A stretch of DNA of 64,000 nt from DASSFZ01 sp035283185 (lineage in GTDB: Bacteria > Chloroflexota > Anaerolineae > Fen-1058): positions 10,190 to 74,189 of the forward strand of contig DATEUJ010000200.1 in the NCBI GenBank assembly GCA_035283185.1, written 5' to 3'. Below the pieces are notes generated by a model. That model did no database searches. It saw only the letters and a program-made list of their open reading frames with translations, and was not told where the DNA came from. The position numbers were made by a program, and so were the translations under genes. Positions 26,301 to 34,774 of the stretch are shown here, piece after piece. Positions within the stretch are counted from its first letter, which is position 1. Each line of letters opens with the position of its first letter.

Positions 26301-27783
26301 CTACGCTCGCGCCAAGAACGGCGAGATACCTGACGCGGTTACTACACTGGAAATGGGCCGAACCCGACTGCTGGCCGAAGCCGTAGAACGCTACCGCGCC
26401 GATCTGGAACTCCTGCCTCAACGCGGGCAGAGGCAATTGTATGAACACTACGTCGCCCTGACACAGCGTCTCGTCCAATTGGAAAGCAGCGAACTGCGGC
26501 CGGAGAACTTACCGACCAACTTCGATCTCGTCGAAGAACTGCGGCCGGTGCGTGCTGAACTCGATGCCGTCATCGCCGAGATTCAGCAAATTCCTGGTTA
26601 TGAAGACTTCTTCCGTGCTCCAAATCTTGAGCGAATCCAACATGAGCTTGCTGCAGACAATCGCTGTGTTGGCGTATATCTGACTATCACGGAGTGGGGT
26701 GGACTGGCGCTGATCGTGCAGCCCAGTGGCGTCAAAGAAATGTGGCTGGACCTTACTGAAGATGAAGTGAATGGCTGGTTACTCAAACGTGAGGGTGAGG
26801 ACATCGTTGATGGTTATCTATATGCACAGTTGGGCAGGGCGCCGCTCAAACCAGCGTTGAATGATGTGTTGCCGTTGCTTGGTGACAGAGTTATGCAACC
26901 CATCGCTGAGGCACTCAAGTCGCTGGGCGTATCAGATGTCACACTCATTCCTTGTGGACGGCTGGCACTGTTCCCGTTACACGCTGCGGAGTACCGTATC
27001 GATGGGCAGGTGCGCCGATTCATAGATGAGTTTACCGTGATGTACACGCCCTCGGCACGGGCGTTAGGTAGCAGCCGCGAAGCACTCGCTACCCTATCGG
27101 GCCAGCAGCTCACTTTGCTAGGCGTCGGTAATCCGCTGCCATTGCCGGAAGATATGAAACCGCTTGTCTTCGCCCGCCCTGAACTTGAGGAGATTACGCC
27201 GCTGTTCAACGAGCAAGCCACAGTGCTGTACGAGCAGGATGCGGCTCGTACAGCCGTTGATGCCCAACTGGGCGCAACATTGTATTTGCATCTGTCGTGT
27301 CACGGCAAATTCAACCCAGTCGAGCCACTGGAGTCGGGTGTTGTGCTGAGCAACGGCGAGATGATCACGTTAAGGGATTTGCTCGCGCGACAGAGGTTGA
27401 GTGGCACGAGGCTGGTCGTGCTGTCGGCGTGCCAGACGGCGATTACGGACTTCAATGAACTACCCGAAGAAGCCATCGGCTTGCCGGCGGGATTCTTGCA
27501 GGCCGGTGTGCCTGGCGTGGTCGGCACGCTGTGGCCGGTGTATGACTTTTCAACAGCACTGCTAATGATTAAGTTCTACGAGTATCACTTGAAGGGCGAT
27601 GCACGCACAGGCGTTAGCCCGATGCAGCCGGCGGTTGCGCTACGGCAGGCGCAACTGTGGCTGAGAGAAGCGACTAAAGCTGATCTCACTGAAGTTCTTC
27701 CCGGTCCATTTGGGCAGAACCAGCAGGAAAAGCCGTTTGCACATCCATACTATTGGGCACCATTCGTGTTCTATGGAGCGTGA
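23311..27783 (+). CDS. CpXC-TPR-CHAT caspase-like protease 2
   Basis: The 1,490-residue protein starts at ATG 23311, preceded by AGGAGG at 23298-23303; an upstream in-frame start at 23197 lacks one. Residues 10-90 form a CpXC-like zinc module (CPHC at 13-16 and 50-53). Residues 120-385 hold two copies of a helical unit (HPELLNDEADELLGL and HPELLSDEALELLDK). Residues 443-926 contain eleven tandem 45-residue TPR-like repeats of the form LSNLGxxLxxRYxRTG. The CHAT domain occupies the last 450 residues, with His1331 (LHLSCHG) and Cys1374 (LSACQT). The final 570 residues closely match CHAT1, so the pair arose by duplication. It ends 29 bp before pglZ. Confidence 0.9.
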   Translation: MTHSLSHTAELTCPHCNHAIKANVWLIVDVAERPDLLEKLREDTLHDIPCPHCGNEGQVDASVLVYRPGQRPVLIFSPAQQTTQDQAAEQAGSLLKYLSAQLATHWQDAWIDEMPVAPRSVLPALLSDDPKAAVRQMAQEVNRIAPTLWQFIEAGSWADRQRILERHPELLNDEADELLGLLLNVARDKGEVNDMRVFEVHRTLLRRCRQVGVKQAFAERTGTVQLEQLRRENPGAFRRLVEQGQQFIESTPLMGVIEQLVHTDNWFKRWQIVSQHPELLSDEALELLDKLVNGMRRVGEQNAVYAFEKYSTLLHRCRQVGIDRAFGEETGIGETPAETRTFFHALQQLSSEQPEMFQEFLDSDISPEQLMQQTELRDALDRVLSIEDLDVPVEFRTDLQQARDYEKQYQQFSDMAMLDQTVAAWQRIVKRPDFAAAPPDFRADIFDDAARSLMRRYGARGQRADLERAVELEKQAVELALEGSPDHARYLSNLGCALHDRYMLTSEPVDLEDAVAMHEQAVALVPKDSPNRAGYLDNLGNSLFLRYTGAGSLKDLERAVEASMKALELIPEDSPDRAGYLSNLGTRLSVHYDETGRPADLERAVLAYRQAVEITPEDTPNKALHLNGLGAALLKYYERTGQLDNLEQAIGASEQAVKLTPEDSPDYAKYLSNLGNGLGARYTRLGIFADLERSIAAYQQAVELLPRGSYDRASYLSNLAIGLRARYERRGAVDDLEQAIALCKEAVALTPEGSPSKVIYLGNLGNALGTRYRRTRSLDDLDQAIEVHQRAAELASEDSPDRAQHLSNLGNSLRVRHTRTGVLADLDRAIDVCKRAVALTPEGLPGRAMYLYNLGAGYGARYARTRALADLEQAITASHEAVELTPKNSPDRVGCLNNLGIGLRDRYARKGAPTDLKQAIVAFQSACQLGLDVLPEAALTTSRTWGRWAIERAAWPEAAKAYGYGRQAIEQLWQAQVLRAGKQAWLREAQTLFSQAAYARAKNGEIPDAVTTLEMGRTRLLAEAVERYRADLELLPQRGQRQLYEHYVALTQRLVQLESSELRPENLPTNFDLVEELRPVRAELDAVIAEIQQIPGYEDFFRAPNLERIQHELAADNRCVGVYLTITEWGGLALIVQPSGVKEMWLDLTEDEVNGWLLKREGEDIVDGYLYAQLGRAPLKPALNDVLPLLGDRVMQPIAEALKSLGVSDVTLIPCGRLALFPLHAAEYRIDGQVRRFIDEFTVMYTPSARALGSSREALATLSGQQLTLLGVGNPLPLPEDMKPLVFARPELEEITPLFNEQATVLYEQDAARTAVDAQLGATLYLHLSCHGKFNPVEPLESGVVLSNGEMITLRDLLARQRLSGTRLVVLSACQTAITDFNELPEEAIGLPAGFLQAGVPGVVGTLWPVYDFSTALLMIKFYEYHLKGDARTGVSPMQPAVALRQAQLWLREATKADLTEVLPGPFGQNQQEKPFAHPYYWAPFVFYGA
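24640..26091 (+). repeat. Eleven tandem 135-bp coding repeats (TPR-like)
   Basis: Eleven units of 45 codons each encode the repeats of the second CHAT protease. Conserved codons give YLSNLG, RYxRTG, DLExAI and TPExSPDR in every unit. DNA units are similar enough to recombine, so copy number may vary between strains. Confidence 0.75.
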
Positions 27784-27812
27784 GAACAAATCTCTGCTAA
27801 ACTTGGCGCACT

Positions 27813-29807
27813 ATGCCTGACTGGCGCGATTATGTCCTCCAGCACTTTCAATTGCCTTCTCACCGGCTGACGCTCGTCGCCGACCCGGATGGGCTGATGC
27901 TCGAAGAGCAGCTGTTGGCGACCATTCGCGCCAACGGTTTCCAATTGCTTCGTTTCGACGATCCGGTTCAGTTCCGGTATGCTTACGAGAATCAGTTTCG
28001 CCAGAGGTGGGACCGCGGCGAAGAGACCGAACTTGTCGTCGTGCTGCGCTCACCTGAGCACGATCTCAGTCGCTTGCCGTTCGATTTGCTTCAGGTGGGC
28101 CGGCAGCTCAGGTTCCACCTGTCCGATCTGTTCCCAAAGCTGAGCTATCCTGTTATCCGAGAACTCGATCGCGTCGACCTCGACGCGCTGTTCACCGCAT
28201 ATCAGGACTATCACGATGAGCCATTGGGCGAACGGGGCACTTCCCTCTATCTGCTCCGGCACGTCTTTGGCGTTTCGCTTGACACGCTCAAGAGCCGCGC
28301 CGATGCTCTCAAGCACTTGCTATCGCGCCATTACGCTGCGCGACGTGTGCCCGCGCCACTCGACCGAATCCTGCTAGAGCATCTACAACAAATACCAGGC
28401 CTGGATAACTGGCCAATCGCCGCTTTGCTCGGCGACCGAAGCGCTTTCTTCGAGTTTCTTCAACACACCTGGCCCCGCTTCTTGGCTGAAGACGACATGC
28501 GCCGGACCGGCATTCGCGAAGCGCGGATCGCCTACGAAGCCGGCGCGCCGCTGCTCCCCCTCGACGAGCCGGACATCCGGGCATTTGTCGACTCGTTGTT
28601 CCTCGAAGGCTACCTGCGCCCCGTCCCTGTTCCTGACGATTGGCAGCGCGATCGGTGGACTGAAGTCGGCGTGGCACGCCAGCCAGAGATTGACCGGCAG
28701 ATTCGCTTTGAAAAGCTGATCGCGGCTGTACGACAGGAATTACCCGACGCCACAACAAATCATCAAACGTGGCTCAAATTCGCTCGAATGTGGGCGGAAG
28801 CGGTGATCCTTCGGCACAGCCTGCCCCACCTGTCGCCGCTGCCCAACGCAGTCGGCTTCGACGGTCTGCAACTGGAAATCGAGGCTCGTTTCGCAGCATG
28901 GATGCAGAGCCGCTATCTCGCGCTGCATAACTCCACTCCGCTGCCGATCCCGATCATGCTGCATCAAATCCCGCATTACCTTGCATATAAGCTGAAGGCA
29001 GGTGAGTTCCGGCGAGTCGCTCTAGTCGTCGTCGATGGGCTAGCGCTCAATCAGTGGTTCCTGATACAAGATCGACTACGTGAGGAAAACACAAACTGGA
29101 GTTTCGTCGATTCGGCAGTGTTCGCCTGGGTGCCCACGCTCACGCCGGTTTCGCGTCAGTCGATTTTTGCAGCATGGCCGCCGCTGAACTTCCCGACCTC
29201 CTGGGATCGCACTGACCGCGAGCCGAAACACTGGGTCCGATTCTGGCTCGATCAAGGCTTGCCGGAGCATGCGATTGGCTACTTCATCGGGCCTAACCTC
29301 GACGACGATTCCGACCTTGATGTCTGGCTGCAAGACCCACGTTCGACTGTCGCCGGATTGGTCGTCAATCAGGTGGACAAGATCATGCATGGGATGGAGT
29401 TAGGCGCGCCCGGCATGCACCAACAAGTGCAACTTTGGACTGAACAGGGGCACCTGCCACGCTTGATGGTGAAGCTTCACCAAGCGGGGTTCACAACGTT
29501 CATTACGGCGGATCATGGTAACATTGCTGCACGGGGGATCGGTAGGCCTCAACAAGGCTCACTCATTGAGGAGCGTGGAAAGCGCGCCCTGCAGTTTTCT
29601 CAGCCGGCTTTTCTCGATCAGGCTCAGTCGCAGTACCCAACAGCCGTCGTATGGCGCTCAGACGCGCTGCCTGAGTCCGTTCACGTCTTGCTGGCCGACA
29701 GCCTCAATGCCTTCCACACCCCAGACGAAGAAGTTGTTTGTCATGGCGGCATTTCGCTAGAAGAAGTGATAGTCCCATTTGTTCAGGTGACGACTGTACC
29801 CGCATGA
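27813..29807 (+). CDS. pglZ: BREX-3 phosphatase-like protein PglZ
   Basis: The 664-residue protein belongs to the PglZ/alkaline-phosphatase superfamily. The metal-site segments VALVVVDGLALNQW (about 403-416) and FITADHGNIAARG (about 563-575) are both present, with the helical N-terminal half usual for PglZ. PglZ is a core protein of all BREX types and is thought to act as a metal-dependent hydrolase or to organise the complex. It starts 29 bp after the CHAT2 stop and overlaps brxA by 4 bp (ATGA), which ties the CHAT genes to the operon on both sides. Confidence 0.92.
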   Translation: MPDWRDYVLQHFQLPSHRLTLVADPDGLMLEEQLLATIRANGFQLLRFDDPVQFRYAYENQFRQRWDRGEETELVVVLRSPEHDLSRLPFDLLQVGRQLRFHLSDLFPKLSYPVIRELDRVDLDALFTAYQDYHDEPLGERGTSLYLLRHVFGVSLDTLKSRADALKHLLSRHYAARRVPAPLDRILLEHLQQIPGLDNWPIAALLGDRSAFFEFLQHTWPRFLAEDDMRRTGIREARIAYEAGAPLLPLDEPDIRAFVDSLFLEGYLRPVPVPDDWQRDRWTEVGVARQPEIDRQIRFEKLIAAVRQELPDATTNHQTWLKFARMWAEAVILRHSLPHLSPLPNAVGFDGLQLEIEARFAAWMQSRYLALHNSTPLPIPIMLHQIPHYLAYKLKAGEFRRVALVVVDGLALNQWFLIQDRLREENTNWSFVDSAVFAWVPTLTPVSRQSIFAAWPPLNFPTSWDRTDREPKHWVRFWLDQGLPEHAIGYFIGPNLDDDSDLDVWLQDPRSTVAGLVVNQVDKIMHGMELGAPGMHQQVQLWTEQGHLPRLMVKLHQAGFTTFITADHGNIAARGIGRPQQGSLIEERGKRALQFSQPAFLDQAQSQYPTAVVWRSDALPESVHVLLADSLNAFHTPDEEVVCHGGISLEEVIVPFVQVTTVPA

Positions 29808-30520
29808 AACGGACGATTGGCTTGGACCGCGAACTGAAACTGCGCTGGCTGGATATCGCCGCCGGGCTTGCTCAGGCCGAGCGGGATAGGCTCGCCTTAC
29901 GCGCTCAACTCATGGACGCGCTTGCCGACGACATACCGGCTCACTTTGTGCGGGTTAAGACGTGCACAGTGCTCATTCGAACCTGGCTGACGGTTCCACC
30001 AGAACATACCGAGCTTCGAGATCGAGCATTCGATCTTCTCGAAGCCAGCGTGCCCGATCAGCGCGTCGTCGCTCATTGGGGGATGCTGCTCCTGGCTTAC
30101 CCTTTCTTCCGCGAGATTGTTTCGGCGATAGGACGAGCAGCATCACTCCAAGAAGAGATCAATCGAGGCCAGATCAGCCGTAGGGTGACAGAGGCCTGGG
30201 GAGAACGAACGACTGTCAAGCGGTCAATCCTGCGCGTCTTTCAGACGCTTACAGATTGGGATGTGTTGATTCCGAATGGTGAGGAGAATTACCACGTCGC
30301 CGCTGCTCGTAAAATCACCGATCCTCTGTTGGCGACGTGGCTGGTCGAGGCGACAGTGCGATCGCGCGGATCAGCCGTTCCGTTTTCAGGGTTAGTCCAG
30401 GCTCCTGAGAATTTCCCATTTCAGCTTACCCTGACACTTGCCGACATGGCGCGGTCCGAGCGATTTGAGACTTTTCGAGAGGGAGGGGAACTATTAGTCG
30501 GAGCAGGTCTGCCCAGGTAG
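29804..30520 (+). CDS. brxA: BREX protein BrxA (DUF1819)
   Basis: The 238-residue helical protein shows the DUF1819/BrxA pattern: an N-terminal helical region, HWGMLLLAYPFFREIVSAIG near 86-105, GQISRRVTEAWGERTTVKRS near 119-138 and LADMARSERFETFREGG near the end. BrxA is a small DNA-binding protein of BREX. ATG 29804 overlaps the pglZ stop. It closes the operon; its end runs 27 bp into the tail of the convergent DUF6295-like gene. No clear terminator is seen. Confidence 0.88.
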   Translation: MKRTIGLDRELKLRWLDIAAGLAQAERDRLALRAQLMDALADDIPAHFVRVKTCTVLIRTWLTVPPEHTELRDRAFDLLEASVPDQRVVAHWGMLLLAYPFFREIVSAIGRAASLQEEINRGQISRRVTEAWGERTTVKRSILRVFQTLTDWDVLIPNGEENYHVAAARKITDPLLATWLVEATVRSRGSAVPFSGLVQAPENFPFQLTLTLADMARSERFETFREGGELLVGAGLPR

Positions 30521-30793
30521 TGCGAACACATCCAGGTATCCACCCACCTCGGCCCGCTCCAACACGGCGAGAATCGTCTTGACCAGCGCCCGCGCCGATT
30601 CGACACTGAGTTCCACCGCGACTCGGGCGCCTGGCCCCTGCGCCTCATTCACAAAGTCGATGTTCAGCGCATGTTCCAGCGGCGCATGGAACGGGTGGTC
30701 ATACGACACATTCGCCTGACGTAGACCGAACCAGCCGCTTGTCCCTTTGCTGCTCCCCTCGATCTCCACTTGCTTGACAATCATCGTGCACAT
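30494..30793 (-). CDS. DUF6295-family small protein
   Basis: The 99-residue protein starts MCTMIVKQVEIEGSSKGTSG and contains SYDHPFHAPLEHALNIDFVN and RVAVELSVESARALV, the pattern I associate with DUF6295. Function is unknown; no membrane segment or signal peptide is visible. AGGAG seven bases before ATG 30793 supports the start. It converges on brxA with a 27-bp overlap, marking the edge of the defence island. It lies 10 bp downstream of the truncated hydrolase on the same strand. Confidence 0.7.
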   Translation of the reverse strand: MCTMIVKQVEIEGSSKGTSGWFGLRQANVSYDHPFHAPLEHALNIDFVNEAQGPGARVAVELSVESARALVKTILAVLERAEVGGYLDVFALPGQTCSD

Positions 30794-30803
30794 CCTCGCA
30801 CTC

Positions 30804-31370
30804 CTAACTGAGATATTCTTCCAGGAAGGCGAACACCTTCTGCCAGCCGTCTACCGCCTGCGCCTGCCGATAGTCCCGCCGGTCATAGTAGAAGAAGCCA
30901 TGGCCCGCGCCAGGATACCTGTGGAACTCATAGATCTTGCCGTGCTTCTTGAGTTCCTGCTCGTGTTGGGTTACCTGTTCCGGCGTGGGGTTTCGGTCTT
31001 CTTCGCCAAAGAGACCCAGGAGCGGGCAGGACAGGTCTTGGGTGTACTCGATCGGGGCGACGGGTTGCCTGGGCGTGAGTTCTTCCTGTGCCATCACCGC
31101 ACGCCCGCCCCAGCAGTCCACGGCCGCGTCAGAGCCTTTCACCCGACACGCGACGAGGAAAGCGTGCCGGCCTCCTGAGCAAGTGCCGAAAACACCGACT
31201 TTGCCGTTGATATAGGGCAGTGCGCGCAGGTGCTGCATCGCCCCTGCGACATCGCCCACGGCTTGATCGTCTGGAACACCCCCTGCCGCCCGCACTTTGG
31301 CCGCCACATCTTCAGGTGTCCCGTGGCCGTCACGGTAGTAGAGATTGGGAGAAATAGCAAGACGCCCGCG
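30804..31370 (-). pseudogene. Dienelactone hydrolase lacking its N-terminal third
   Basis: The frame reads SPNLYYRDGHGTPEDVAAKV and carries the catalytic triad of dienelactone hydrolases: Cys in FGTCSGGRH, Asp in FGEEDRNPTPEQ and His in GAGHGFFYYD. A complete enzyme has about 80-100 more residues before this point, including the first strands of the alpha/beta hydrolase and the oxyanion region (usually HEAFG-like). Upstream codons to 31469 show no similarity. The gene is probably broken by deletion. Confidence 0.65.
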
Positions 31371-31570
31371 ATCACCTGAATTGCATTTCCTATCACAATC
31401 CAAAGTGGTCGGTCTAAGCCGGGCAAATTGGCACTTGCTCAACAGCACCCGGCGGTGCAATAATCTCACGTGGCCCCCTTACCCTTTTCATGGCATGGTG
31501 GATGGATTCCCCTCGTCGGGAAAGTTACTGGCCGAGGATCATTCAGATTGGATCGCGCGAAAGGGATAGC

Positions 31571-32482
31571 ATGAAACTCAAAGAATGGAGTGCGTTCACA
31601 CTGTTGGGTCTGGTGTGGGGTTCCTCGTTTCTGTGGATTAAAATCGCGCTGAGGGAGATTGGCCCCTTCACACTCGTCGCCTTCCGGCTGCTGTTTGGCC
31701 TGATCGCGCTGCTGGCGATCGTGCGCCTGCAGCGGCAAACCTTTCCGCGCGATCGCCGCACCCTGCTGGCTTTTCTCTTCCTGGGTGTGCTCAACACGGC
31801 GCTGCCGTTCGTGTTGATCTCGTGGGGCGAGACCTCGATCGATTCGGCCCTGGCGTCGATCCTCAACGGCACGACGCCGCTGTTCACCATCGTCATCGCC
31901 CATTTCTGGCTGCACGACGAAAAGATCACACTCACCCGCATGGGCGGATTGATCGTCGGTTTCGTCGGCGTGGTGGTGCTGGTTAGCCGCAATGCCGGAT
32001 CGGGCGGCGGGACGGGCAACAGTCTTCTCGGTCAGGTGGCCGTCCTGGCTGCTGCGGCGAGTTATGCCACGGCGGCCACGTTCGCGCGCAAGCACCTGCG
32101 CGGCCAGCGCCCGCTGGTGCAGGCCACGATGGTCGTCTTGATCGCCGATGCGCTGATCTGGCTGATCGTGCCTGCTGCCGATCGCCCGCTGCGCCTGCCG
32201 GCTTTGCCGCTCACCTGGCTCGCGCTGGCGTGGCTCGGGCTGCTGGGGTCGTGCCTGGCGTACTTGCTGTACTTCTACCTGCTCAACGCCTGGGGCGCGA
32301 CACGCGCCGCGCTGGTGACTTACGTGTTCCCGGTGATTGGCTTGATGCTGGGGATCATCTTTTTGCAGGAGACAGCAGACTGGCGCCTCGTCGCCGGCTC
32401 GCTGCTCGTGGTGGGCGGCATCGCCATCGTCAACTTCAAGCCGCGCTTGAAGCCGGCTTCCGCAGCCATAGCCACGGATTAA
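31571..32482 (+). CDS. EamA/DMT-family membrane transporter
   Basis: The 303-residue protein has about ten hydrophobic helices in two EamA repeats (starting GLVWGSSFLWIKIAL and later VLAAAASYATAATFA), ending KPRLKPASA. DMT exporters move amino acids, nucleobases or other small metabolites; the substrate cannot be told. ATG 31571 is chosen over the upstream in-frame 31490 because the repeat begins right after it. The PhzF-like gene follows 10 bp later, so the two are likely co-transcribed. Confidence 0.88.
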   Translation: MKLKEWSAFTLLGLVWGSSFLWIKIALREIGPFTLVAFRLLFGLIALLAIVRLQRQTFPRDRRTLLAFLFLGVLNTALPFVLISWGETSIDSALASILNGTTPLFTIVIAHFWLHDEKITLTRMGGLIVGFVGVVVLVSRNAGSGGGTGNSLLGQVAVLAAAASYATAATFARKHLRGQRPLVQATMVVLIADALIWLIVPAADRPLRLPALPLTWLALAWLGLLGSCLAYLLYFYLLNAWGATRAALVTYVFPVIGLMLGIIFLQETADWRLVAGSLLVVGGIAIVNFKPRLKPASAAIATD

Positions 32483-32492
32483 GGAGTCACAC

Positions 32493-33407
32493 ATGACCCG
32501 ACGCTATCACTTCGTTCAGGTCGACGTGTTCACCGATCGCGCTTTCGCCGGCAACCCACTGGCCGTGTTCGCCGACGCGCGCGGCCTGAGCGCCGGCGAG
32601 ATGCAGACGCTCGCGCGTGAGATGAACTTGTCTGAGTCCACTTTCGTCCTGCCGCCCGAAACCCCGAACGCCGTGAAGCGCGTGCGCATCTTCACGCCGG
32701 GCAAAGAGCTGCCGATGGCCGGCCATCCCACCGTCGGCACGGCCTACGTGCTGGCCCGGCAGGGCGCGTTCGACCTGCGCGATGGGGCGACCGAAGTCAC
32801 GCTGCAGCTCGGCATCGGCGCGGTGAAAGTCGCCATAGAGGCGCAAGACCATGAGCCGCGCTTCGTGTGGATGGAGCATCGTGAGGCGGAGTTTGGCGCG
32901 GTGCGTGACGATCGCGAGCGAGTCGCCTCGGCGCTCGGCATTTCGCCCGAAGACATCGACGCCGATCATCCGCTGCAAGTCGTGTCGACTGGCGTGCCGT
33001 TCCTGTTCGTGCCGCTGCGCTCGCTGGCTGCGGCCGGCCGCTGCCGATCGAATGCCTCCGCCCTCGCCGCCCTGCCGGGTGATGCGGGTGAGGGGGTGTA
33101 CGTGTTCACCACCGAGACCGTGTCGCGCGAGGCAAGCATCCACGCGCGGATGTTTGCACCGCACACGCTGGACATCCCCGAAGACCCGGCGACAGGCAGC
33201 GGCGCGGCGCCGCTGGGTGCGTACCTGGCGCGCTACGGCTTGGTGTCGAACGCGCCGGAGACGCGCTTCATCTGTGAGCAGGGCATCGAGATGGGCCGCC
33301 CCAGCCGGATTCACGTCGATGTGCGCCGCGATGGAGAGCGCATCACCGGCCTGCGCATCGGCGGGCAGGCGGTGATCGTCGGCGAGGGCGACATCTTCTG
33401 GGAGTGA
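32493..33407 (+). CDS. PhzF-family isomerase/epimerase
   Basis: The 304-residue protein has the double diaminopimelate-epimerase-like fold signature of PhzF: FAGNPLAVF near 18-26, NLSEST with the catalytic Glu48, FTPGKELPMAGHPTVGTA near 68-85 and EDPATGSGAAPLG in the second half. PhzF itself isomerises a phenazine precursor; most relatives like this have unknown substrates and no phenazine genes are nearby. AAGGAG precedes the ATG. It lies between the transporter and a cupin gene, 10 bp from each. Confidence 0.88.
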   Translation: MTRRYHFVQVDVFTDRAFAGNPLAVFADARGLSAGEMQTLAREMNLSESTFVLPPETPNAVKRVRIFTPGKELPMAGHPTVGTAYVLARQGAFDLRDGATEVTLQLGIGAVKVAIEAQDHEPRFVWMEHREAEFGAVRDDRERVASALGISPEDIDADHPLQVVSTGVPFLFVPLRSLAAAGRCRSNASALAALPGDAGEGVYVFTTETVSREASIHARMFAPHTLDIPEDPATGSGAAPLGAYLARYGLVSNAPETRFICEQGIEMGRPSRIHVDVRRDGERITGLRIGGQAVIVGEGDIFWE

Positions 33408-33417
33408 GGTCAATCCG

Positions 33418-33780
33418 ATGATCGAGAAGGTGAATCTGGCTCAGAAGTTCCACCTGTTCGACGACTACTGGAGCCCCAAGATCGCCGGCGAAGTGAACGA
33501 CGCGCTCGTCAAGCTGGTCAAGGTCAAAGGCGAGTTCGTCTGGCATCATCACGAAGCCGAGGATGAATTGTTTCTCGTCGTGAAGGGCCGTCTGCGGATT
33601 CGGCTGCGTGACCGAGACGTCGATCTGACCGAGGGCGAATTCGTGATCATCCCGCACGGCGTCGAGCATCTGCCGGTGGCCGATGGGGAGGCGCACGTGC
33701 TGCTGCTGGAGCCGAAATCGACTCTGAACACGGGCAACGTTCAAAACGAGCGAACCGTCGCCGGCCTGGAACGAATCTGA
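33418..33780 (+). CDS. Single-domain cupin
   Basis: The 120-residue protein has the two cupin motifs: WHHHEAEDELFLVVKGRLRI (His-His-Glu metal ligands, residues 42-61) and IIPHGVEHLPVADGE with the second His. It is likely a small metal-binding enzyme or sensor of unknown substrate. It lies 10 bp after the phzF-like gene and probably ends that transcription unit; the next gene has its own ribosome-binding site and possible promoter. Confidence 0.85.
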   Translation: MIEKVNLAQKFHLFDDYWSPKIAGEVNDALVKLVKVKGEFVWHHHEAEDELFLVVKGRLRIRLRDRDVDLTEGEFVIIPHGVEHLPVADGEAHVLLLEPKSTLNTGNVQNERTVAGLERI

Positions 33781-33863
33781 CCCGGGAAGGCTGAGTGCTA
33801 AACTCGCCTCGTGCGATCTGAACGCAAAATGTTCGGTCCCGCTACTGCGGGGAGGAAACGCCT

Positions 33864-34755
33864 ATGTCGAATCAGGAAATCGGAACCGTTACACTCAAAC
33901 GTGGGTTGGCCCAGATGCTCAAGGGCGGCGTGATCATGGACGTCGTCACACCGGAGCACGCCCGCATCGCCGAGGACGCCGGCGCCTGCGCGGTGATAGC
34001 GCTGGAGCGCGTGCCCGCCGACATCCGTGCGCAGGGCGGCGTCGCCCGCATGAGCGACCCTGAACTCATCTTGCGCATTATGGACGCGGTCACCATCCCG
34101 GTCATGGCGAAGTGCCGCATCGGGCACTTCGTCGAAGCGCAGGTACTCGAAGCAATTGGCGTGGACTACATCGACGAGAGCGAGGTGCTCACGCCTGCCG
34201 ACGAGGCGCATCACATTAACAAACACAACATTCAATGTGCCGTTCGTGTGCGGCTGTCGTAACCTGGGCGAGTCGCTGCGCCGTATCGGCGAAGGCGCGG
34301 CGCTGATCCGCACCAAAGGCGAAGCCGGCACCGGCGACGTGGTCGAAGCCGTGCGCCACGCCCGCGCGGTGATCGGCGAGATCCGCCGGCTGACGACGAT
34401 GGCCGATGAGGAGCTGATGACCTATGCCAAGGACATCGGCGCGCCATACGAGCTGGTGGTCGAGACGAAGGAACTCGGCCGGCTGCCAGTGGTGAACTTC
34501 GCGGCCGGCGGTGTGGCCACCCCCGCCGACGCGGCGCTGATGATGCAGCTCGGTGTGGACGGCGTGTTCGTCGGCTCGGGTATTTTCAAGTCGGGCGACC
34601 CGGCGCGCCGGGCCAAGGCGATCGTCGCGGCGGTGACGCACTACAGCGCCGCGCACATCGTCGCCGAAGTGAGCAAGAACCTCGGCGAGCCGATGGTTGG
34701 GCGTACCGTCATGTCGATCCCGGAGCCGGAGCGACTCGCGCCGCGTGGGTGGTGA
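33864..34755 (+). pseudogene. pdxS: Pyridoxal 5'-phosphate synthase PdxS, split by a one-base frameshift
   Basis: Residues from ATG 33864 match PdxS (GTVTLKRGLAQMLKGGVIMD, VMAKCRIGHFVEAQVLEAIG, DYIDESEVLTPADEAHHINK). At about 34226-34231 (AACACAACATTCAATGTG) one extra base shifts the frame, and the first frame ends at 34262. The +1-corrected frame resumes NVPFVCGCRNLGESLRRIGE and continues to a normal C-terminus at 34755. Removing one A restores a full protein of about 296 residues. PdxS with PdxT makes pyridoxal phosphate from ribose phosphate, triose phosphate and glutamine. No pdxT is seen. Either the gene is dead or the assembly has an error. GGGGAGG precedes the start. Confidence 0.88.
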
Positions 34756-34774
34756 GACGCATACGAGGCAAGCC

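Noticed and set aside
31139..31426. Membrane-protein start upstream of the hydrolase (minus strand)
   Set aside because: The apolar stretch lies in a different frame over the broken hydrolase and continues into its shadow; not convincing.
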